Positions 1-9,722 of a stretch of 64,000 nt of DNA are shown here, piece after piece (the first letter of the stretch is position 1; every line of letters starts with the position of its first letter). Below the pieces are notes generated by a model that saw only the letters and a program-made list of their open reading frames with translations, had not been told where the DNA came from and did no database searches. The stretch lies in contig NZ_CP106679.1 of the NCBI RefSeq assembly GCF_025502585.1, positions 4,247,501-4,311,500 of the forward strand. The letters run 5' to 3'. The position numbers and the translations under genes were made by a program. This stretch comes from Reichenbachiella agarivorans (GTDB taxonomy: Bacteria > Bacteroidota > Bacteroidia > Cytophagales > Cyclobacteriaceae).

Positions 1-208
1 ACGCATGTGTAAAATAGAAGACTGGAATCAGTCAAAGCGATTGGGTGATCTTTGGCTGTCTTGCACAGGGGAAAGCAATTCTGGTTGAAAAGATGGCAGA
101 CAAATCCACCACTCCACTCAAACTAATTACCAGTTTTCTATTTCAAATCATTAACGGGTTGAATGGTGACACCAATCCACAGGCTGATGTCACAAATTCT
201 TTGATCAT

Positions 209-1111
209 TTAGCTATTGACTGCCACTACCAAGAACTTAGATATCTTCCAAAATTCCTCTGGATTGACAATCTTGATGAACTTGACATTGTCTCCTTCTT
301 TGACGATTTCATATGAGCTACTTGGGTGCTCTGTAATGAAATCAACTTCTTCTGCATCAATCAATAGATTTTTAGTCGTACGTATGTCAATTTCTTCAAA
401 CTTCTCTTGTGGCACATCGCTTTTCAAAGCTGTCGTTTTACCCATTCCTAGGAAGCCTCCTTCTTTCGTTACAAGACCTTCTTCTTCCAATATTTTTCTC
501 GTTCCGATAGCTAGATAGGCCTTGTTCAACTTGACATCTTGTTGATCCAGCACTTTCATTTGATCTTGAATCGTAGAATCTTGATTGACAACTTTAGTCT
601 CCAATGTGTTCAAATCAGTGGTCAAATCTATGATTTGAATATCCTTTTCTTTCAAGTTTTCTTGCAAGGCTATAAGTGACTCCTTTCTCTCTTTCAATTC
701 CAGAGAAAGGTTACTGATTTTGTTTTGAAATGATTTCAAGTTGATATTAGCATCATCCAATCTAGCCGAAAGGCTTGCAACTTTTTCGTTGGTCTCAAGG
801 ATCAAACTATCAATAAGGCTCATATCCTTCATCATTTGCATTTTATCAGCCTTGTTGACATCTCCCATCGAAATGTTAGATATCAAGCTTTCTCTGTCTT
901 TGATGCTCTCTATTTTGGACTCCACGCTGTACATGATGTCGATGATTTCATTGTAAGCCGAATCTCTTGCCTCCAATTGCTGCTCCAGCTGAATGGACTT
1001 TTCAGACAATTTACTCTTCTCTTCTTCCATCGTGAAGAACAAGGCTATGAGTCCTACCGTCACCACTAAAGCAACAAGTAATACAGTGATTTTTATAGTT
1101 CTATCTTTCAT
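209..1111 (-). CDS. Membrane-anchored coiled-coil protein, unknown function
   Basis: A 300-residue protein. Residues 7-27 form one hydrophobic membrane segment right after a short basic N-terminus. Residues 28 to about 205 are rich in Glu, Lys, Leu, Ser and Asp with heptad spacing, so a long extra-cytoplasmic coiled coil is likely. The last 90 residues form a separate small domain that starts after a glycine-rich stretch (GGFLGMGKTT). That stretch only superficially resembles a P-loop and has no other ATPase motif near it. Similar single-pass coiled-coil proteins occur in Bacteroidota without known function. The small secreted-peptide ORF 58 bases upstream may share its transcript. Function not assigned. 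Confidence 0.8.
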   Translation of the reverse strand: MKDRTIKITVLLVALVVTVGLIALFFTMEEEKSKLSEKSIQLEQQLEARDSAYNEIIDIMYSVESKIESIKDRESLISNISMGDVNKADKMQMMKDMSLIDSLILETNEKVASLSARLDDANINLKSFQNKISNLSLELKERKESLIALQENLKEKDIQIIDLTTDLNTLETKVVNQDSTIQDQMKVLDQQDVKLNKAYLAIGTRKILEEEGLVTKEGGFLGMGKTTALKSDVPQEKFEEIDIRTTKNLLIDAEEVDFITEHPSSSYEIVKEGDNVKFIKIVNPEEFWKISKFLVVAVNS

Positions 1112-1169
1112 GATTATAATTTTTAGGTCTAATTATTTTATTTAAGGATAACAGGGATTAAAAGGGAAT

Positions 1170-1307
1170 CTAGTACCATGCATGACGATTGACTTGAATC
1201 GATTCTCTGATTGCATCATCGTGCTGCTCTATCTGAGGCTCTTGGCTTTCGGATGTCGCAATGCTTGTCAATGCTATACAAGATAATGTCAGTACAAATC
1301 GTCTCAT
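1170..1307 (-). CDS. Small secreted peptide, 45 residues
   Basis: An ATG at 1307 opens a 45-codon frame ending in TAG at 1170. The first 18 residues (MRRFVLTLSCIALTSIAT) look like a signal peptide: two Arg, a hydrophobic core, then small residues. The rest is short, acidic and Gln/His-rich and ends HAWY. It lies 58 bases upstream of the coiled-coil gene on the same strand. I do not recognise it. The signal-peptide shape and shared orientation are the only evidence that it is real. Confidence 0.4.
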   Translation of the reverse strand: MRRFVLTLSCIALTSIATSESQEPQIEQHDDAIRESIQVNRHAWY

Positions 1308-1392
1308 GATCTATGATTTGATCCGTTGATACCAACAGATATACCAAAAACATTAAACACTGATTTACAGTTAGTTACAAATAATAGCACTT

Positions 1393-1423
1393 GTGATTTT
1401 TTCTCAAAATGAGAAAAAATCAC
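1393..1423. terminator. Perfect 13-bp hairpin after the response-regulator gene
   Basis: Arms 1393-1405 and 1411-1423 are exact reverse complements around a 5-base loop (AAAAT). The hairpin ends 3 bases beyond the stop codon of the minus-strand regulator at 1427. Runs of six T and six A sit inside the stem, not after it, so it is either a symmetric terminator or a protein-binding dyad. The position favours a transcript end. Confidence 0.5.
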
Positions 1424-1426
1424 TCA

Positions 1427-2779
1427 TTAAGAGAGGGATTCTTCTTTGAGTAGTCGATAGATCGTAGACTGGCCTATGTCCAGTTTGTCAGCGACTAGTT
1501 TGATATTGTCATCATATTGCTTGAGGTAAAGCTTAATGATTTTGAGTTGATATTCTTTCATGGTGAGTTCCTCCGAGAGGACATCGGATACCACATCTCT
1601 TTGTGCAAAGGTGATATCGTCTGCAGTGATCTCATCACCATCTGCCATGACCATGGCCAACTCAATGATCGATTTGAGTTCGCGGATATTGCCAGGATAT
1701 CTATAGTTCATCAGCTTCTGCAAAGTCTCCTGACTAAAACTCTTGTGGGACTGATGGTTTTCTTTGGCAAAGGTCTCTGCAAAATGTTTAGCCAAAATCA
1801 CCACATCCTTGTCTCTGTCTCGCAAAGGAGGCAGTTCGATAGGCAGACCAAATAACCTATAGTAGAGGTCTTCTCTGAAATTGCCATTTTTCATTTCCTC
1901 CAACAAGTTGCGATGAGTGGCTACTATCACCCGACAATTCACCTTCACCACTTGCGTCCCCCCTACTCTGGTGATTTCCTTTTCCTGCAAGGCACGAAGG
2001 AGCTTGGCCTGTAGCGAGATCTCCATCTCTCCTATTTCATCCAAAAACAAAGTACCTCCATGTGCCTGCTCAAACTTGCCAATTCTCTGACTAGTTGCCC
2101 CAGTAAATGAGCCCTTTTCATGTCCAAAAAGTTCACTTTCAATCAATTCACGTGGGATGGCACTCATGTTGACTGGCACAAAAGCCTTGTTTCTCAACGG
2201 ACTGTTGTAATGGATCGCTTTGGCTACCACTTCTTTACCTGTCCCTGTTTCTCCTGTGATCATTACCGTCAGGTTGGTAGTGACTGCTTTTTCGATCATA
2301 CGAAACACCTTTTTGATGCCCGCACTCTGTCCTATGATGCTGGACTGAAAATCGTATTTTCGCTCTACCTCCTCTTGCAAAGTCTCCACACGTTGGATCA
2401 ATTCCTTGTTTTTGCCCAGCTTGTTGAGTACATGAATCAGCCGGTCACGGATATCTTCACTTTTGGTAAGGTAGTCATAGGCTCCTTTTTTGAGTAGACT
2501 GACAGCTGTCTCCACATCCTGCTGCTCTGAGATCATAACGATCTCGATATTGGGATCAAAAGCCTTGATCTTGTCGAACAATTCTGCTCCAGAATAATCC
2601 GGAAGACGAAAATCAAGAGTGATCAAATCAGGTCTCTTCTTCAGATCGGCCAAAAGAGATGAGCCGTTTTCGTATGTTGACACTTCATAGTCAGGATTGA
2701 GACTTAAAGTATGCACCAATAGCTTTCTGTACCATTCGTCATCCTCTACGACAAAAACCTTCCATGACTGCTGCCTCAT
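1427..2779 (-). CDS. Sigma-54-dependent response regulator, NtrC family
   Basis: A 450-residue three-domain regulator of normal length. The receiver domain (1-120) has the acidic pair at 12-14, phospho-acceptor Asp56 (LITLDF) and the conserved Lys near 106. The AAA+ domain has Walker A GETGTGKE (176-183), the sigma-54 contact loop GSFTGA (223-228) and Walker B GTLFLDEIG. The last 40 residues carry a Fis-type helix-turn-helix. It should activate sigma-54 promoters when phosphorylated. Its start codon abuts the stop of the upstream hybrid kinase with no spacer, so the two form one signalling operon. I found no clear -24/-12 site nearby, so its targets may lie elsewhere. Confidence 0.95.
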   Translation of the reverse strand: MRQQSWKVFVVEDDEWYRKLLVHTLSLNPDYEVSTYENGSSLLADLKKRPDLITLDFRLPDYSGAELFDKIKAFDPNIEIVMISEQQDVETAVSLLKKGAYDYLTKSEDIRDRLIHVLNKLGKNKELIQRVETLQEEVERKYDFQSSIIGQSAGIKKVFRMIEKAVTTNLTVMITGETGTGKEVVAKAIHYNSPLRNKAFVPVNMSAIPRELIESELFGHEKGSFTGATSQRIGKFEQAHGGTLFLDEIGEMEISLQAKLLRALQEKEITRVGGTQVVKVNCRVIVATHRNLLEEMKNGNFREDLYYRLFGLPIELPPLRDRDKDVVILAKHFAETFAKENHQSHKSFSQETLQKLMNYRYPGNIRELKSIIELAMVMADGDEITADDITFAQRDVVSDVLSEELTMKEYQLKIIKLYLKQYDDNIKLVADKLDIGQSTIYRLLKEESLS

Positions 2780-5185
2780 CTAAATTTGTGTTTGCTGTAA
2801 ATATAATTGAAGCGATTCAATCACCGAAAGTGTTTCTTCTTTGATTTTACCCAGACGCTCTCTGGGTATGGGTGTGCCCCTTCGAGCGGAAAGTTCGGTC
2901 TCCTTGAGCAGATGGACCAACTCAGTCAACTTGAAGTGTCTGGCTGGTGCGATGATTCGATGCAAAACATCAGCAGCTCCTTCCCAATTCTGCGTATTTA
3001 CCTCCCTATCCAACATCTCCAGATTCTTTTGAGAACTACTGATAAAAGTCTCAACCATGTCCATGACGAAAAACTCATCGCCCATTTGATGAAGTCCATC
3101 CAAAGAAAACTGCTGCGGTCTCTTCTTTTTGATCAAGCCCCCAGATGAATTAATAAAAGACCTTGTTTTCAACTGATCTGCCATTGCTCTCAACAAGTCT
3201 TCGGGCTTAAAAGGTTTTCTGATGATTTGGTCGATACCAGAATCAACTGCGGTTTTTAGGTGCTGATCAGAGACTGTTGCCGTCAAACCTAAGATCGGAA
3301 TCCCAGCATTGATACCTCCCTCCTTCCTGAGCAAACTGGCCACCTCTGGACCGCTCATTTTGGGCATTCGAAAATCCAAAAGCAAGAGATCATACTTGTG
3401 TCGACTCAACAATTCATAGGTTGCTTGTCCATCGATCCCTACATCGTAACTGATATTTTGTGCATCCAAGATCGTTTTCAGCAACTTAACATTGAACGGC
3501 TCGTCGTCTGCTATGAGCAAGTGAACACCCAAAAAATCAAAGTCACTATGATTATTAGATTTCAATTCTTCTTCATTAGGCTCCAACTCCTCATAAGGTA
3601 GCTCTATCGAGAAGGTAGTTCCCTCACCAACGACACTTTGCAATCTGATGCTTCCTTGATGGATGTCAATCAGCTTTTTGGTAATGGTCAATCCAAGACC
3701 TGTTCCAGTTTGTTTGTCACTCCCATTGACTTGCTCAAATTCATCAAATACCAAAGCTTGTCGATCAGGTGGAATCCCAATTCCCGTATCACTGATGTCG
3801 ATTTGCAGGTAGGTCTTATCTTCCCGTATGACTGATGTCGCACGTACGCTTATCTCTCCACTTTCCGTGAATTTGATGCTATTAAAGATCAGATTGAGTA
3901 GGATTTGTCTCAATCTAAATGCATCTCCCGACAGACACTTGGGCAGAGAAGACACCTCACACTTGAGACGCAATCCTTTCTCTTCTGCCTTTTGACTCAA
4001 CAGCTGCACCGCCTCTTTGATCACAATCTCAGGATCAAATGGCGTGATATCTAATTTTATCTTACCCGATTGCAGTTTAGAAAAGTCCAATACATCATTC
4101 AAAATATGGATCAGATGGTTGGAAGACTTGTCGATGATAGAAACCTGTTCCAGCTGTTGCGCACTGAGGTTCGAATTGAGCAGTGTTTTGGCAAACCCTG
4201 CGATTGCATTCATAGGGGTACGAATTTCGTGACTCATATTGGCCAAAAACTCTTCCTTCTCCTTGGCAGTTTGCAAGGCGTTTTGTTTGGCCAAATTCAA
4301 TACCATCTGATGACTCCTGGTACGCAGGACATAGATGATCAACATCGTCAAGGTAATGAACAAAATCACAGAGGCCATGAAACTAAAAATAGTGATGTAT
4401 CGATTGGTAAACCGAACTCTATCCTGTGTTTGCAGCGCCATTTGTTTGATGCGAGTGATTTGCCAAGTTTCCATCCTTTTGATCAACGCCACGATCTCTG
4501 CATCAATGTCTTGATGATCCTTGTAGAGGGTGAACTCTCTTATCTTTTGGTTGTAGGCGCGCTTTTGTGCCTTTCTGGCAATAGAATCCAACTGCAAATT
4601 GACATCTACCGTGGGGCGTTCTTCTACTATCACAGTACTATCCGTAGTGATTACTTCTACCTCCTTTTTCCCAAGCAACTTCTGCAGAAAACCAATTTTC
4701 TTTTGATTGGAAACCACTGTATCAATAAGGATCACCGTGTCTTTTTTGGTCTCCTCAAAACGAGGAATGGAGGCAAACGTCTCCTCCACAGAAAACATAT
4801 CAAGATGCGCGGCCTGATTCAATACAGTCACTTTGTTGAGAATGAGATTCTCTAAAGAATCAATAGATTTGGAAAATTCATAATCAGCACTCCGTAGTCT
4901 CAACTCTCCGAGGTGAGCCATAGCATTTTGTGTTCTCGCCTTGAAATCTGCCATATAGGACGTGTCCTGATTGAACACATACCCCTCGATCGCATCTTCC
5001 ATTCTCCCCAATTCGATAGATATCTGACCTAGGATGATCAAATCCAGGTTAGGCTTCACTTCTTCCTCCAGAGTACTGACAATCTGGTTGAGATTGCGAT
5101 AGGCAAAATACCCTATGACCGCTGCACCCAATGTGAGCAACAGCAACGAAGTACTGAGAAAATATGGGAAAAGTGACTTTTTCAA
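2780..5185 (-). CDS. Hybrid sensor histidine kinase with receiver and HPt domains
   Basis: An 801-residue membrane kinase. Membrane segments lie near 11-30 and 264-286 and flank a long, mostly helical sensor region of about 230 residues. Then come a HisKA domain with phospho-His about 319 (ANMSHEIRTPMNAI), an HATPase domain with N, G1 and G2 boxes (FNSIKFTESG, DTGIGIP, GTGLGLTI), a receiver domain with the Asp in LLLLDFRMPKMSG, and a C-terminal HPt domain with the probable acceptor His in VLHRIIAP. The build implies a phosphorelay ending on the adjacent NtrC-type regulator. The ligand is unknown. The start at 5185 gives a good N-terminal membrane anchor. Confidence 0.93.
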   Translation of the reverse strand: MKKSLFPYFLSTSLLLLTLGAAVIGYFAYRNLNQIVSTLEEEVKPNLDLIILGQISIELGRMEDAIEGYVFNQDTSYMADFKARTQNAMAHLGELRLRSADYEFSKSIDSLENLILNKVTVLNQAAHLDMFSVEETFASIPRFEETKKDTVILIDTVVSNQKKIGFLQKLLGKKEVEVITTDSTVIVEERPTVDVNLQLDSIARKAQKRAYNQKIREFTLYKDHQDIDAEIVALIKRMETWQITRIKQMALQTQDRVRFTNRYITIFSFMASVILFITLTMLIIYVLRTRSHQMVLNLAKQNALQTAKEKEEFLANMSHEIRTPMNAIAGFAKTLLNSNLSAQQLEQVSIIDKSSNHLIHILNDVLDFSKLQSGKIKLDITPFDPEIVIKEAVQLLSQKAEEKGLRLKCEVSSLPKCLSGDAFRLRQILLNLIFNSIKFTESGEISVRATSVIREDKTYLQIDISDTGIGIPPDRQALVFDEFEQVNGSDKQTGTGLGLTITKKLIDIHQGSIRLQSVVGEGTTFSIELPYEELEPNEEELKSNNHSDFDFLGVHLLIADDEPFNVKLLKTILDAQNISYDVGIDGQATYELLSRHKYDLLLLDFRMPKMSGPEVASLLRKEGGINAGIPILGLTATVSDQHLKTAVDSGIDQIIRKPFKPEDLLRAMADQLKTRSFINSSGGLIKKKRPQQFSLDGLHQMGDEFFVMDMVETFISSSQKNLEMLDREVNTQNWEGAADVLHRIIAPARHFKLTELVHLLKETELSARRGTPIPRERLGKIKEETLSVIESLQLYLQQTQI

Positions 5186-5321
5186 GGGCTTAGAAACATA
5201 GTTATATCAATCAATTCCTCATAGATACAAAAAAGGAAGTGAGTTTTGACTAGTTCGTCCACAAGTTTTACGGGTTACAGCAGCCAAAGTTAAGCTAGAG
5301 GATAAGACCAATGGCAAAAGA

Positions 5322-5354
5322 AAAAGGTCAATGGTGATGTCCCATTGACCTTTT
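5322..5354 (-). terminator. Intrinsic terminator for the DUF4468 gene
   Basis: Exact 13-bp arms at 5322-5334 and 5342-5354 enclose a 7-base loop, 45 bases past the stop of the minus-strand gene at 5399. On the minus strand the stem is followed by a T-rich tail. Confidence 0.75.
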
Positions 5355-5398
5355 ACATTTTCTGAATTATATTTTTCTATAACTTAAGTGGTGGACTA

Positions 5399-5878
5399 TC
5401 AATCCTGTGTTTTCTTCGCCATCAATTCACTGTACATACTTGACTGCAAGTTTTCCGAAAAAGTCTCGATTTCAAGACTGATGTCTTTGACGATTTTGCT
5501 CTTTGATTTCAGCTTTTTGTCCTCAAATAAATAAACCTTGTTGCCCGTCTTGTAAGTAAAATCTTTGAATGTCTCTCGGTACATGTTGTTTCTAAACTCA
5601 AGTACCAATGTGTAGTTGGCTACACTTGGAATACCCGACAGGTCATGCTCGATCATGGCATTCACGATAATCTTGTTGGCATCCTCGTCAAAAAAGGTCT
5701 TGTCTTGTGTTGGATTGGTATTGGCAGCAACCCAAGCTTTGGCTTTTTGGAAAAGCTCTGCATCTTGTCCTTGTAATCTTACTACCTTCTGAGCAAGGTA
5801 TCTTCCGCTTTCTAATGTGAGTTGTGCACTGGCTTGAAAACTAGTGATCACAGCGAGTATGAATACTATCTTCTTCAT
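5399..5878 (-). CDS. Secreted DUF4468-like protein
   Basis: 159 residues with a clear signal peptide (MKKIVFILAVITSFQASA, cleavage likely before QL). The mature part opens with a segment typical of DUF4468, a TBP-like-fold family common in Bacteroidota: a helix with FQKAKAWVAAN, then strands with GKI-like IIV and YTLVLEF. The function of that family is unknown. It has a close paralogue in the next gene (6033-6530), with the same signal-peptide style and the same ending motif (SxMYSxxM). Separate promoter and terminator signals suggest each is transcribed alone. Location is periplasm or outer-membrane surface. Confidence 0.8.
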   Translation of the reverse strand: MKKIVFILAVITSFQASAQLTLESGRYLAQKVVRLQGQDAELFQKAKAWVAANTNPTQDKTFFDEDANKIIVNAMIEHDLSGIPSVANYTLVLEFRNNMYRETFKDFTYKTGNKVYLFEDKKLKSKSKIVKDISLEIETFSENLQSSMYSELMAKKTQD

Positions 5879-5903
5879 GTTAATTTTGGTTTATATTCAA
5901 TGC

Positions 5904-5911
5904 AAACTTAC
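5904..5911 (-). promoter_or_regulatory. -7 box of a Bacteroidota-type promoter
   Basis: On the minus strand the sequence reads TAAGTTTG, an exact match to TAnnTTTG, 25 bases before the ATG of the gene at 5878. No good -33 TTTG is seen at the usual distance, so confidence is limited. Confidence 0.4.
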
Positions 5912-6032
5912 TTCACACCACAAACCATAACATCCTGACAAAGACGTATTTATTAAAATACAGTTTTCTCCTATCTCATATTGAAAAAGGGTGATTTTTC
6001 ACCCCAAAACTGGCACAAAACCTCAACGAGTA

Positions 6033-6530
6033 CTATTTGCGAGGAAATTGTGCATCCACGAGGCTGGATTGCTCTGAAAACATGTTGCTGTACATTTCGG
6101 AGATCAAACTCCCAGACAGCATGTTGATCACAAAACTTGCCTCACTGATCGCAAATGTTCGATCTGGCAAAGTAGCATCCTCCAGCTGATAAATATCATC
6201 CCCTATTTGAATGGTGATTCCTTCTACTCTCTCCTGGTACCAACCTTCGCCAAATTCTATGGTATAAGTGAAATAGAGCGTCTTTTGATGAATTTCTGAG
6301 TGAAATTCCGCAGCGATCCGTGTAGACAAACTGTTGCCATCCCTATCTACCTCCTCGTGATAGGCATCTGCTCTTTGTTGCACAAATGCCTCTCCCTTCT
6401 CCATGAGTTCTGCGTGAGTCCGCTGAACCTCTGTGACTTTCTGAAATTGGTAGAGTCCATCTACCAATTTTAGTTGTGCGTTTGCCTGAAAACATACAAT
6501 CAGGGAAAGCACGGTTATCATTTTTTTCAT
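6033..6530 (-). CDS. Secreted DUF4468-like protein, paralogue
   Basis: 165 residues with signal peptide MKKMITVLSLIVCFQANA and the same layout as the 5399-5878 protein: QL after the cleavage site, a GxYxxQKV start, a central YTIEF strand, a YQLED/YLFED strand and a closing SEMYSNMF helix. The two are diverged tandem paralogues. The nucleotide sequences differ clearly, so the duplication is old. No enzymatic motif is visible. Function unknown. Confidence 0.78.
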   Translation of the reverse strand: MKKMITVLSLIVCFQANAQLKLVDGLYQFQKVTEVQRTHAELMEKGEAFVQQRADAYHEEVDRDGNSLSTRIAAEFHSEIHQKTLYFTYTIEFGEGWYQERVEGITIQIGDDIYQLEDATLPDRTFAISEASFVINMLSGSLISEMYSNMFSEQSSLVDAQFPRK

Positions 6531-6543
6531 AACTGGTTAAAGA

Positions 6544-6551
6544 CAAAACTA
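6544..6551 (-). promoter_or_regulatory. -7 box of a Bacteroidota-type promoter
   Basis: The minus strand reads TAGTTTTG, an exact TAnnTTTG match, 13 bases before the ATG at 6530. This implies a very short leader. The -33 region is not recognisable. Confidence 0.35.
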
Positions 6552-6661
6552 GATTATTCCAAGATGAGATACATCCCTCATATTACCTATTTGCACAATT
6601 ACGCGTTTCTCTTAATGGTGCTTTTTCCGACATTTTTGTCTCAAAAACTGGTAACAAAAAT

Positions 6662-6688
6662 GCCCCTGACTCCAAGAGAATCAGGGGC
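6662..6688 (-). terminator. Intrinsic terminator after xylE
   Basis: GCCCCTGA (6662-6669) pairs exactly with TCAGGGGC (6681-6688) around an 11-base loop. On the minus strand it is followed by a run of T. It lies about 150 bases beyond the xylE stop and before the promoter of the 6530 gene. Confidence 0.7.
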
Positions 6689-6835
6689 TTTTCAATCACA
6701 AAGTGAGGATAATACTGTCTTATGCCAATAGATATAAGACACTGCATTCTAGAAACTTGATCTTTTATCTAACATCTAGCCTCTCATATATATTATCTCA
6801 ATTTGGCATTCTGCTTCAAGCAACTTTGAATTGTA

Positions 6836-8257
6836 CTATCCTTCCATTTCTTCTAATTCCTTGCCTTTGGTTTCATATACATATTTCACCACAAAGAAGA
6901 TAGAGATAATTGCTCCGATCATGTACAAGCTATACGCAAAGGCCAAACCTGCTGATCCCAACAACATAGGGAAAGTCAAAGTCACAATAAAATTGGACAC
7001 CCACTGCGCAATACCAGCAATCGCCAATCCCAAACCGCGAATCTGATTGGGGAACATCTCACCTAGCATCACCCACATCACAGGACCCCACGAGAAGTTG
7101 AAGAAAATCACATATAGATTGGCAGCTATCAGCGCCAACACACCCATCGAATCACTCAATTCCAAAGTCTCCTTGCCTGTCAACGGATCAGCGACCAATG
7201 AACCTGAGGTAAACGCTACCACTACCAAAGCCAAGGTAATACTCATCCCTACTGAGCCAATGACCAAAATAGGTTTTCTCCCCATCTTGTCAACGAGCAG
7301 TAAAGAAACCACCACAGCTCCTATACTCAATGCTCCTGACACTACGTTGATCAACAAGGCATCGTTCTCTCCAAAACCAACCGCTTGCCATAGGATAGAA
7401 CCGTAGTAGAACACCACGTTGATCCCTACAAACTGCTGAAAACTCGCTAAACCAATCCCAATCCATACGATAGGTTTGATTCTACCCAAAGTCTTGTCAT
7501 ACAAATCAGACAGACGAGGTTTGTGATGATCCTTCGCCAAAGACGCTTGGATTTCATCCACCTTCGGCTGCCCCATCCCAGTTCCATAGAGGATATCCAT
7601 TACTTTCAGGGCCTTTGCACTTTTCTGCTTGGCCACCAAATAGCGCGGACTCTCCGGGATGAAAAACAATGAAATCAAGAAAATAGCTGCAGGTATCAAC
7701 TCCACCCAAAACATCCACCTCCAAGTTTCAAAATCTAACCACAGGATATTGACCGCTGATCCTGATATATCCGCTAGGATGTAATTGCTCAGGAAAGACA
7801 AAAACAATCCCGTAATGATGGCGACTTGTTGGATGGTCGCCAATGCACCTCTGAATCTAGCAGGCGCAATCTCCGCAATGTATGCAGGTGCCATGACAGA
7901 AGCCGCCCCCACTGCCAATCCACCTATGATTCTATAAACAATGAACTCAGGCGAGGTGACCGCTATGCCTGATCCCCAAGCCGAAATGATAAAAAACACA
8001 GCCGCCACGATAAGCATCGTACGTCGACCATAGGCATCTGCCAGTTTACCCGCAAAAAATGCCCCTACCGCACAGCCGAGCAACATCGAAGCGACATTGA
8101 ACCCACTGCCAATATCCTCTGCCTCAAAAGCTACCTCCAACCCATGTACTGTCCCATTGATCACTCCACTGTCAAACCCGAATAGAAACCCCCCAAGGGT
8201 AGCTACCAGTGTAATCCCTATCACATAGAGATTATTTACTTTTTCTTCCGTTTTCAA
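6836..8257 (-). CDS. xylE: D-xylose:H+ symporter, MFS sugar porter
   Basis: 473 residues with twelve predicted membrane helices, the size of the sugar-porter subfamily. Signature motifs are present: FGFDSGVINGT in helix 1, the loop 2-3 motif GKLADAYGRRTML, PESPRYLV after helix 6, QQFVGINVVFYYG in helix 7, LLVDKMGRKPIL in loop 8-9 and YETKGKELEE at the end. These fit XylE-type symporters importing xylose across the inner membrane. Substrate choice is inferred from the neighbours xylA and xylB. A terminator separates it from xylA, so it probably has its own promoter in the short AT-rich gap 8258-8320, though some read-through from xylBA is possible. Confidence 0.9.
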   Translation of the reverse strand: MKTEEKVNNLYVIGITLVATLGGFLFGFDSGVINGTVHGLEVAFEAEDIGSGFNVASMLLGCAVGAFFAGKLADAYGRRTMLIVAAVFFIISAWGSGIAVTSPEFIVYRIIGGLAVGAASVMAPAYIAEIAPARFRGALATIQQVAIITGLFLSFLSNYILADISGSAVNILWLDFETWRWMFWVELIPAAIFLISLFFIPESPRYLVAKQKSAKALKVMDILYGTGMGQPKVDEIQASLAKDHHKPRLSDLYDKTLGRIKPIVWIGIGLASFQQFVGINVVFYYGSILWQAVGFGENDALLINVVSGALSIGAVVVSLLLVDKMGRKPILVIGSVGMSITLALVVVAFTSGSLVADPLTGKETLELSDSMGVLALIAANLYVIFFNFSWGPVMWVMLGEMFPNQIRGLGLAIAGIAQWVSNFIVTLTFPMLLGSAGLAFAYSLYMIGAIISIFFVVKYVYETKGKELEEMEG

Positions 8258-8320
8258 AATTGTTTTAGTTTTTAGTCTTAATCATAAATCTTGCAATGCT
8301 ACAAAGGGATATATAAAAAA

Positions 8321-8348
8321 AGGGTAGACTCATGTTTAAATCTACCCT
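8321..8348 (-). terminator. Intrinsic terminator after xylA
   Basis: AGGGTAGA (8321-8328) pairs with TCTACCCT (8341-8348) around a 12-base loop. On the minus strand the stem is followed by seven T. It sits just past the xylA stop codon at 8364 and splits xylBA from xylE. Confidence 0.8.
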
Positions 8349-8363
8349 AGTAAATATTACATC

Positions 8364-9707
8364 TTACCGAATGTACTGGTTGATGATGTTTTCGAAGAGC
8401 TCTTGCTGGCCACTTCTCAACTTAGGCTCACCACCCTCAGCAGCGATCTTTGCTAGTTTGGCCAAATCCATCTTACCTGATTCGAATTCTTTGCCATGGA
8501 TCGTATCGAAAGAGCTATATCTCGCTTTTCTCAAGTTCAAGTACTGAGAGTTGGTCAAGATGTCGTCTGCGATCATCAACGCTCTCGCGAAGATGTCCAT
8601 GCCGCCAATATGCGCATAGAAGATATCTTCTAGGTCTGTAGAGTTTCTGCGGGTCTTCGCATCGAAGTTTACACCGCCACCTTGCAAGCCACCGTTTTCT
8701 AGGATGACCAACATCGCTTCGGTCACTTCGGTGATGTCGTTGGGGAACTGATCGGTATCCCATCCATTTTGGTAATCCCCTCTGTTGGCATCTATCGATC
8801 CGAGCATCCCGGCATCAGCTGCCACTTGCAACTCGTGAGTGAAAGTATGCTGCGCCAAGGTCGCATGGTTTACCTCTAAGTTCAATTTGAAGTCTTTCTC
8901 CAAACCGTGATCCTTCAAGAAGCCAATCACTGTCGCCGAATCAAAGTCATACTGGTGCTTAGATGGCTCAGCTGGCTTAGGCTCGATGAAGAAGTTGCCT
9001 TTGAAACCATTCGCTCTCGCGTAATCTCTCGCCATGCCTAGGAATCTACCCATGTGGTCTAGCTCTTTTTTCATGTTGGTGTTGAGCAATGACATGTAGC
9101 CTTCTCTACCTCCCCAGAACACATAGTTTTCACCGCCCAACTTGATCGTAGCGTCCAGTGCATTTTTGATTTGTGCACCAGCGTAGGCCACTACATCAAA
9201 ATCAGGATTGGTAGATGCACCGTTCATGTATCTTGGGTTAGAAAATGCATTGGCAGTTCCCCAAAGCAATTTCACGCCAGAGGCCGCCTGTTTTTCTTTC
9301 GCGTAATCCGTGATTGCATCTAGACGCTCTCCTGATTCCTTCAATGAAGACCCTTCTTGGATCAAATCGAAATCATGGAAGCAGTAATATGGCGCACCGA
9401 TTTTGGTAAAGAACTCAAATGCAGCATCCATCTTGTCCTTCGCAGCACCCAGCGCATCCTTCTTCGCATCCCAAGGGAATGCCTTCGTACCAGGACCGAA
9501 TGGATCTGCTCCCGTACCACAGAACGTGTGCCAGTAAGCGATCGCAAACCTGAAGTGCTCCTTCATGGTTTTGCCTGCTACTACTTTGTTTTCGTCATAG
9601 TATTTGAACGCCAATGGATTATCAGAATCCCTGCCTTCATATTTGATCTTTCCTATGCCACCGAAGAATTCCTTGTCTCCGGTTACAACTTTTATGTCTT
9701 CTGCCAT
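8364..9707 (-). CDS. xylA: Xylose isomerase
   Basis: 447 residues, the length of class II xylose isomerases. It converts D-xylose to D-xylulose in the cytoplasm. Visible signatures are [16 protein letters not shown]-type substrate loop (here [16 protein letters not shown]), the catalytic His in [18 protein letters not shown], the metal ligands in [33 protein letters not shown], and GSIDANRGD. All metal-binding positions look intact. It starts 15 bases after xylB, so the order of transcription is xylB-xylA, with a strong hairpin behind xylA. No xylose repressor gene lies in the window. Confidence 0.98.
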   Translation of the reverse strand: MAEDIKVVTGDKEFFGGIGKIKYEGRDSDNPLAFKYYDENKVVAGKTMKEHFRFAIAYWHTFCGTGADPFGPGTKAFPWDAKKDALGAAKDKMDAAFEFFTKIGAPYYCFHDFDLIQEGSSLKESGERLDAITDYAKEKQAASGVKLLWGTANAFSNPRYMNGASTNPDFDVVAYAGAQIKNALDATIKLGGENYVFWGGREGYMSLLNTNMKKELDHMGRFLGMARDYARANGFKGNFFIEPKPAEPSKHQYDFDSATVIGFLKDHGLEKDFKLNLEVNHATLAQHTFTHELQVAADAGMLGSIDANRGDYQNGWDTDQFPNDITEVTEAMLVILENGGLQGGGVNFDAKTRRNSTDLEDIFYAHIGGMDIFARALMIADDILTNSQYLNLRKARYSSFDTIHGKEFESGKMDLAKLAKIAAEGGEPKLRSGQQELFENIINQYIR

Positions 9708-9722
9708 GTCTATTGTTATTTT

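Noticed and set aside
217-226. P-loop-like GGFLGMGKTT in the coiled-coil protein (residue numbers given, gene at 209-1111)
   Set aside because: Lacks the GxxxxGK[ST] spacing in a nucleotide-binding fold, has no Walker B, and lies in an extra-cytoplasmic region.
1308-1426. Sigma-54 promoter near the NtrC-type regulator
   Set aside because: No TGGCAC-N5-TTGC match on either strand here or before the neighbouring genes; scattered TGGCAC words lack the second box.
4070-4855. 261-codon plus-strand frame opposite the hybrid kinase
   Set aside because: Wholly antisense to a well-supported kinase gene, with composition unlike a real protein.
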